Shown piece by piece: positions 58,191 through 64,000 of a DNA stretch of 64,000 bases. The notes below the pieces were generated by a model. The model worked only from the letters and a program-made list of their open reading frames with translations, was not told the origin of the DNA and searched no databases. A program made the position numbers and the translations under genes. Position 1 is the first letter of the stretch; every line of letters starts with the position of its first letter. The stretch comes from Hyperoplus lanceolatus (lineage: Eukaryota; Chordata; Actinopteri; Uranoscopiformes; Ammodytidae), in NCBI GenBank assembly GCA_026929865.2, contig CM049408.1, forward strand, positions 21,621,001 through 21,685,000, written 5' to 3'.

Positions 58191-59940
58191 TCTGAGATAG
58201 TACTAGGTCAACCTTTCACCTTATTCACATTTAAAGGGCCTTTAAACAGCAACTCATTGGAATTTTGCAGAAACATGAAGATGTTCCAGGACAGTAAAAG
58301 CCTGATTCTGTCTCTTGTCGAGAGTAAAACAAAAATATCTTTAGGAGTGTATGGAATCTAGAGCCAGTGCGCAATTAGCTATAGTTTAAAAGCAAGAGTG
58401 TTAGCAGGGGTAAAACAGCCAGCCTGGCTTCCTAACCAGCAAATTAAAATTTTGTATCTTGTTTAATCCATATAAACAGTAGTGGAAGGTTCGGTTTTTA
58501 GGCAAAGTTAGATTGTATAACTATCCCTTGACAACTTATCTTCTGAGACTCACTCCTGCTGGCTGTTTTTTGCCAAGGAGAAGTTACAGAACATAAGGCA
58601 CCAAAGTAATTTCCACCTCCACCTGCGGCCGTCAGAGGAATGCCAATATGCAGAGAGAGCAGCATAACAATGGATATTTGGCGTCAGCGATGGCTTAAGG
58701 TTGCTTATTATTTTGTATTTGTATCATGTGTTAATGTCGCTCATTCACTGGCCTTGCTCATCCAATCAAAGATCTTTAAGATATTCTTTGGTCCAATGAA
58801 AGCAGTGCATGAACTGTTATGTTGAGAAATTGGAAATAAAATACATAACTGAAAACGATGCTCCTGCTTAGATTGATTATTTAGGTTAGAAGGGGATACA
58901 TGAATTCAGTATCAAACCGGTGAATCAGTCAACCAATGAAGCAGGAGGTATAAATAAATGTATTTAATAGTGAAATATCTAACATACATTTTTAAAATGT
59001 TCTCCTAAACATGAGGTCAACACTTCATTCAATACACCTAATAAGCATCCGTCATTATGTGAGGATATAGCGATATTCTTTTTCCCTTGTGTGAAGAATT
59101 CACAACATGAAGTGCTCACAGGCTTTTATTTACATTTGACCTGAAAGTGCGCGACAGAAACACATGTCGACTGGGATGTCAAATTGGATCCAGATTGCGT
59201 GTCCTCTTGAAAACGTTTGAAAAGGTTTCAAGACCCCTTTTTTTTCTTTTCTTTTTTTCTTTTTACATTTTTTTTATCAGACATAAACATGACTGTGCGG
59301 TGGTATAATTGGCCGCACAGACAGTCTGCAGATGTTGTTTTCTTTCAACTAGTAGAGTCATTTCAGATGCTGTATTTTTTCTGTCACCTTCCGAGATTGA
59401 GAACGTGTTCCCAAGTGACCGTGGCGTTGTTGCCGTTCGCAGTCCTTACACAGCTCTTATTGTATTAACAACTGCTACCGTAAAATTGTGTTGTTAAAAG
59501 AATATTTATTCCCCTGATAAACAAAAAGCTGATAGCTTTAAATGCTGCAATAGCCATGAGCCTCCGTTGCCATGTGAAGTTAATCAGAATTTTTACCAAA
59601 TTCAAAATGCGTCATTGTCGGACTTTGAGGTCAATAACTACGTCTTGTTGAATTTATTCAAAATGGAGCCAGAATTCGAAATTTAAACATTTTGAAATTC
59701 TTGAAGGTTTTTTACAAAGTGTAATTCTTCTTATTTAGTGTTAATTTTCCTTAAAAAGTTTATATGTGGTCTGAATTCTTGTCCTTACCCAAGAAAAGCC
59801 TTGTTTGTTGGTTCCCCAACTGCAGGAAAAGTGACATCTCCCCTGTGCTTCCTTGTGAGTGTCACTCACTGCAACGATTACTACTAATTCACCTTACGAC
59901 AAGAGTAGAAAGAGAAGAAAGGTATTACTTATTTGCTAAC
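58189..59940. other. Intergenic AT-rich DNA
   Basis: A T-rich run at 59237-59276. I see no coding block, RNA gene or paired element ends. Confidence 0.5.
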
Positions 59941-59948
59941 ATGTTAAC

Positions 59949-60374
59949 TAGCGCTGGGTATATTGGCAAGGACTTCAAAATACGATACGCATCGCTATAA
60001 ACGTGACACAATATGATATGTCGCGATACATTGCGATGCGATGCATATTGCGATACACAGTATATTGCAATATTCGGCTTTGTATTTGGAAGAGGTCAAT
60101 CTAATTTTGTCATCCATTTCGGCAATGCTGCTTCCATCTTACACTCTGCCACGACACGGGTAATGGCACCTGGAAATTTCGAGCCAATTAGCCATACTGC
60201 AACATCTACAGGAGCAGAAGTTGTAGTTCATAACCTTTTTAAAAAGCAATCCTCAAAAAATAAAATTCATATTAGGATTTTTGGAGCTCAAAAACGATAC
60301 AGATATCACGAAAACAAGCACTCAACACGATAGACAAAACTATTGCCATATGGATTTTTTTTAGCACAGCCCTA
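59949..60374. mobile_element. Short hAT-type non-autonomous element
   Basis: Left end TAGCGCTGGGTATATTGGC, right end inverse TAGGGCTGTGC with CCATATGG nearby. Flanks ATGTTAAC (59941-59948) and ATGCTAAC (60375-60382) are a 7/8 target duplication. It carries CGATAC repeats typical of the TAGGGCTGGGC-ended hAT families. Confidence 0.78.
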
Positions 60375-60382
60375 ATGCTAAC

Positions 60383-60873
60383 TATATTAAAGGTGATTGT
60401 GAAAACGTATTACTGTTGCTTTAATTCTAAAATCTGTTCACAGGTCTTGAGGAGTCCATATGGGAAATTAAAAGTTAAATAATGCGTCTGGTTGCTCTGA
60501 GGGCAGCTTCATGAAATCATCTTATTTGCTTCAAATTCTGTCACCAGGCAGTGTCAATCCGGGCTAAGGACTACAAGTTTGAAAATGAAAAACATGTGGG
60601 TCTTAGGAGTCAGAGAAGAAGTGAGGCTCCTCTCTGCTTGAGGCGAGCGGCTCAAAGCTGCATTAATCGCCGCTAGCATAACGCAGCGATCACGCACATT
60701 CGCCAGACCGAACTTTCAATAGTCGAGTTGCATTGTGGGTAATGTATGTCAGGTTCTGACCAGGGAATGAAATGAATGCGTGGAATAAAAATGGTTCCGT
60801 TGCATCGATTTTTCTATTCAAACTGGCCAACCTTGTGAATACTGTGTTATAAGAGTGCAATAAATCAGTGTGG
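60383..60873. other. Intergenic DNA
   Basis: GCATTGTGGGTAATGTA at 60730-60746 resembles a ZNF143-like core but stands alone. Nothing else recognised. Confidence 0.4.
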
Positions 60874-60875
60874 TA

Positions 60876-61821
60876 GGGGAGAACGGGGTAAGTAGGCACA
60901 CTTTTTACTCTAGTGAGAATTGCTCATCACCAAAACATCTGTCAATAGCCATTCCTACATTAAATTGAAGCTTAAGGTGTTGGCTAGAAATGTGTGTCTC
61001 TCTTTTTTTCCAACTTATTGTAATGAAGAAGTAATTTACCATCAAAGACACTCTGACACATTGTGACAACCAACCCCATCAAGGGGTCGGTTGTCACACA
61101 CTATGGGGTTGTTTGTCACAATGTTATCTTAATGGGAAAAATCTTAAAAAGAAGGCAAGGAGGCAAAACCAAATTTGAATGTTTAATTGCATTGTCAAGT
61201 TGACAAATAGGCCTACATAACGTTCTGTAGCCTTGGCAGCTGGTCTAGTTTGGGATGCACTGGGTTGTTTTGATTTTGTTGCCCTTTTTTCTTTTGCTTG
61301 CTAGCTGCCTTTTCCTGCTCTATTTTTTCCTTCTCTGGGGTGTCAGTGAGGATACAGCTTGACAATTTCTTTCGTTATTGGGTTCCTTTTCTGGCTGCAG
61401 CCTTGAGATAACATGTGACAACCAACCCCCCAAAAAATTTGACGACCAACCCCAACTTGAATTTCTTGCTAGCATCAAGGCCAACAACCATCTGACAACT
61501 AATTAGCTTGCTAACCACAATCTAAACTATAGTTTACCCTTCACACTTTCTGAGGGTAACAAGTGTTTTGTTATAAACCCATTGTGTAAAAGCCTAGAAG
61601 AAAAATACTGAGAAGCAAAATATTTTGAATTTGACATGAAAAACACAAAACATCCTCTCACCTGAAATGCAGCAGTCTAACTCCAAGGAAGTCTATGTAT
61701 GTGACCTCTGATCCCAATTCTGGACCTTATTAATATCAACATTTCAGAGCTAGCGCGCTCTGGTGGCGAGATATAACGAATGTGACATCCAACCCATGTG
61801 ACAAATTACCCCGTTCTCCCC
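60876..61821. mobile_element. TA-flanked non-autonomous element with GGGGAGAACGGGGTAA termini
   Basis: Left end GGGGAGAACGGGGTAAGTAG and inverse right end GGGGAGAACGGGGTAA, with TA on each side (60874-60875, 61822-61823). The interior repeats the phrase GTGACAACCAACCCC in several variants (61063, 61414, 61440, 61793 regions). No transposase frame. TA flanks suggest a Tc1/mariner-class target site. Confidence 0.78.
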
Positions 61822-62174
61822 TACTCCTTTTAATCAATTAACTTAAATCTAAAGCTAAAACTGTAATGGTAACATGGCCTGATTATTAATATAAAAAGTT
61901 AAATAAATGGTTTTGTAGAAACAACGGTACATATATATATTTTTTTCAAAGTGAAAAGTTTTTAGGAAAAAGGGGAAATGTTCGAGACTTTTTCATTTCC
62001 CAAAGCTGTGTTTGCAATTAAAGGTTCGGACCGGCCTGATCATTGCTTTCTTAGATAAAAAAGAAAATCCAATTATTCTATTTTGAACATTGATATTATT
62101 TAGCACACTATTGTTTTTCTTGCTTCTGAAAGTGTGCTTTGAGGAACCCTTGGTCATTCAGGCTGTGGTCAGAT

Positions 62175-62235
62175 CCAAGAGATTCAAAATTCAAGATGAT
62201 TTATTTGTTATACATATGCACAAAAAATACTGCAG
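62175..62235 (-). mobile_element. Possible LINE 3'-tail fragment
   Basis: Read on minus: AACAAATAAATCATCTTGAA TTTTGAATC. This resembles the AATAAA...CTTGAATCTTGAATC 3' tails of truncated teleost LINEs. Short and unconfirmed. Confidence 0.35.
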
Positions 62236-62489
62236 CACCATCCTCACTGGTTATCAGGAGGCCAACCCTGATTCTTCTAGGAGTCTACACAAAAACACAC
62301 ACTACATACATAGAATTATACAGAAGAGCCGAGGGATAAAGCTGCAGCGGTTGCAAACATGCAGAGCAGGTTTGTGAGCTTTTATTGCTCTAGCTCTCTT
62401 GCTATTGTCCTGGATGAAGAGGTTCGTCTGAAGGTTTGGATACATGTGTTGTTGACTGTCTCGCCCCTCGGCTAAAACTACAGGGCCTC

Positions 62490-62812
62490 CTATCCCCCCT
62501 GCGCAGGGCCCCTCAACCTCACTCTTTCTCTCTTTCTCTTATTCCCAGCCATTCACTCTATCCTCCCTGTCGATCTTCTGCTTTCCCTCCCTCTCTACTC
62601 GCTTTCCTTCTCTTTCCCTGCTTGTCCACGCACGCACACACATACACAAAAACACACACACACACACACACACACGCCCCTTCCATCCTTTTGCCTGTGC
62701 TCACTGCCCATATCTTTCTCTTTCTCTCTTCACCCCCCTTCCTCTCGTTACCTCCCCTCCCCCTCAGCCTTCCACCACCACCCCTACCAAACCCCCATCC
62801 CTCTGAAACAAA
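62490..62812. repeat. Pyrimidine-rich low-complexity block with a CA tract
   Basis: C/T-rich, with a CA tract at 62633-62675. Confidence 0.8.
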
Positions 62813-62823
62813 GTGTGTGTTCT

Positions 62824-63395
<572 letters not shown>

Positions 63396-64000
63396 TGGGG
63401 TTCTGTGGGGCCTGATCCCATTTCACCCCCGAGGCATTCCCCCCCCCCCCCCAACAAGGCATCAGTGTTGGAACTGGTTTCTGAACAAAAAATCTAGCAT
63501 TTTCATTGCAAAACACTGGTTCTCAGCCATTAAAAAAATTACCCTGTTCCGGCCACTTAAACCTGCTTTTCTAGAGCTGCAGCAACCCTGAGGAACGGGG
63601 GTAGGGTGATGTCATCACCATGTAAAACATCATTCCTAGGCAACCACAAGTGTCCTAGGAAACCAGATGTGCTGTAAGCAAAGAAGAGAGTTGTGAGGCT
63701 CAGTTTAGTAAAAAATAAAAATGAATATAGTCATTCATCAGTTTGCTGAATAGGCTGATGCTTGACTGACATCATCATTCTTCAGAAACCACAGAGACTA
63801 AAAAGTTTGCAAAGAAGAGTTCCATGTGCTAAACTAAAACGTGGAAGGAGAGCGACAAATCCTGCTCCTCCAAAACAATGGGATAAATCTTTCACAAAGG
63901 GCCAAAAAGCCAACAAGTGGCCGCATAAATAAACAATGGAGTGAATTTCTATTTGCTCCATTCTGCGGTCACACACTGACTAGCAGATAAAGTCACAGAG
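63396..64000. other. Intergenic DNA to the window end
   Basis: Poly-C run at 63440-63452. No gene or element ends seen. Confidence 0.5.

Overview
The window is vertebrate nuclear DNA, almost certainly from a ray-finned (teleost, probably percomorph) fish. The evidence is one protein gene split into 18 short exons with GT-AG introns, very dense CA/GT and CT microsatellites, many small hAT and TTAA-flanked non-autonomous DNA transposons, an L2-type LINE, a tRNA-derived SINE and a Tc1 element with long terminal inverted repeats.

The only host gene I can support is on the minus strand and fills positions 3858-46293: an SSBP-family transcriptional co-regulator, best matched to ssbp4. I assembled the coding exons by hand from splice sites and phase. 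They total 1152 nt (383 codons plus stop) with one continuous frame. The product starts with an LDB-binding LUFS/LisH domain (about residues 10-92), continues into a long Pro/Gly/Met-rich tail, and ends in YSPNMTMSV. Exon 6 (84 nt, in-frame) looks like a cassette exon. A probable 3' UTR lies below 3858 and the probable promoter/5' UTR lies above 46293.

Layout in plus coordinates: 1-880, downstream flank; about 880-3857, probable 3' UTR; 3858-13336, the compact block of exons 18-6, with a 2.5-kb hAT in intron 13 and a 0.87-kb inverted-repeat element in intron 11; 16823-16912, exon 5; 16913-34503, the 17.6-kb intron 4, loaded with repeats (a TTAA element hosting another element, a 262-bp CT tract, a 5'-truncated L2 LINE with an open reverse-transcriptase frame, a three-level nest of DNA transposons, and CA arrays); 34504-38506, exons 4-2; 38507-46237, intron 1, with two hATs and a SINE; 46294-64000, upstream intergenic DNA with no recognisable gene, holding hAT copies, a second copy of the 930-bp TTAA element, an internally deleted Tc1, a 755-bp giant palindrome, a 946-bp TA-flanked element and several CA arrays.

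I found no convincing undescribed multi-gene system. The most unusual items are the Tc1 deletion derivative with a clean 87-codon frame joining the two ends of its transposase, the giant palindrome, the pair of near-identical TTAA elements with an internal hairpin, and the three-level nest. All element calls rest on termini, target duplications and motifs read by eye; no database was searched.
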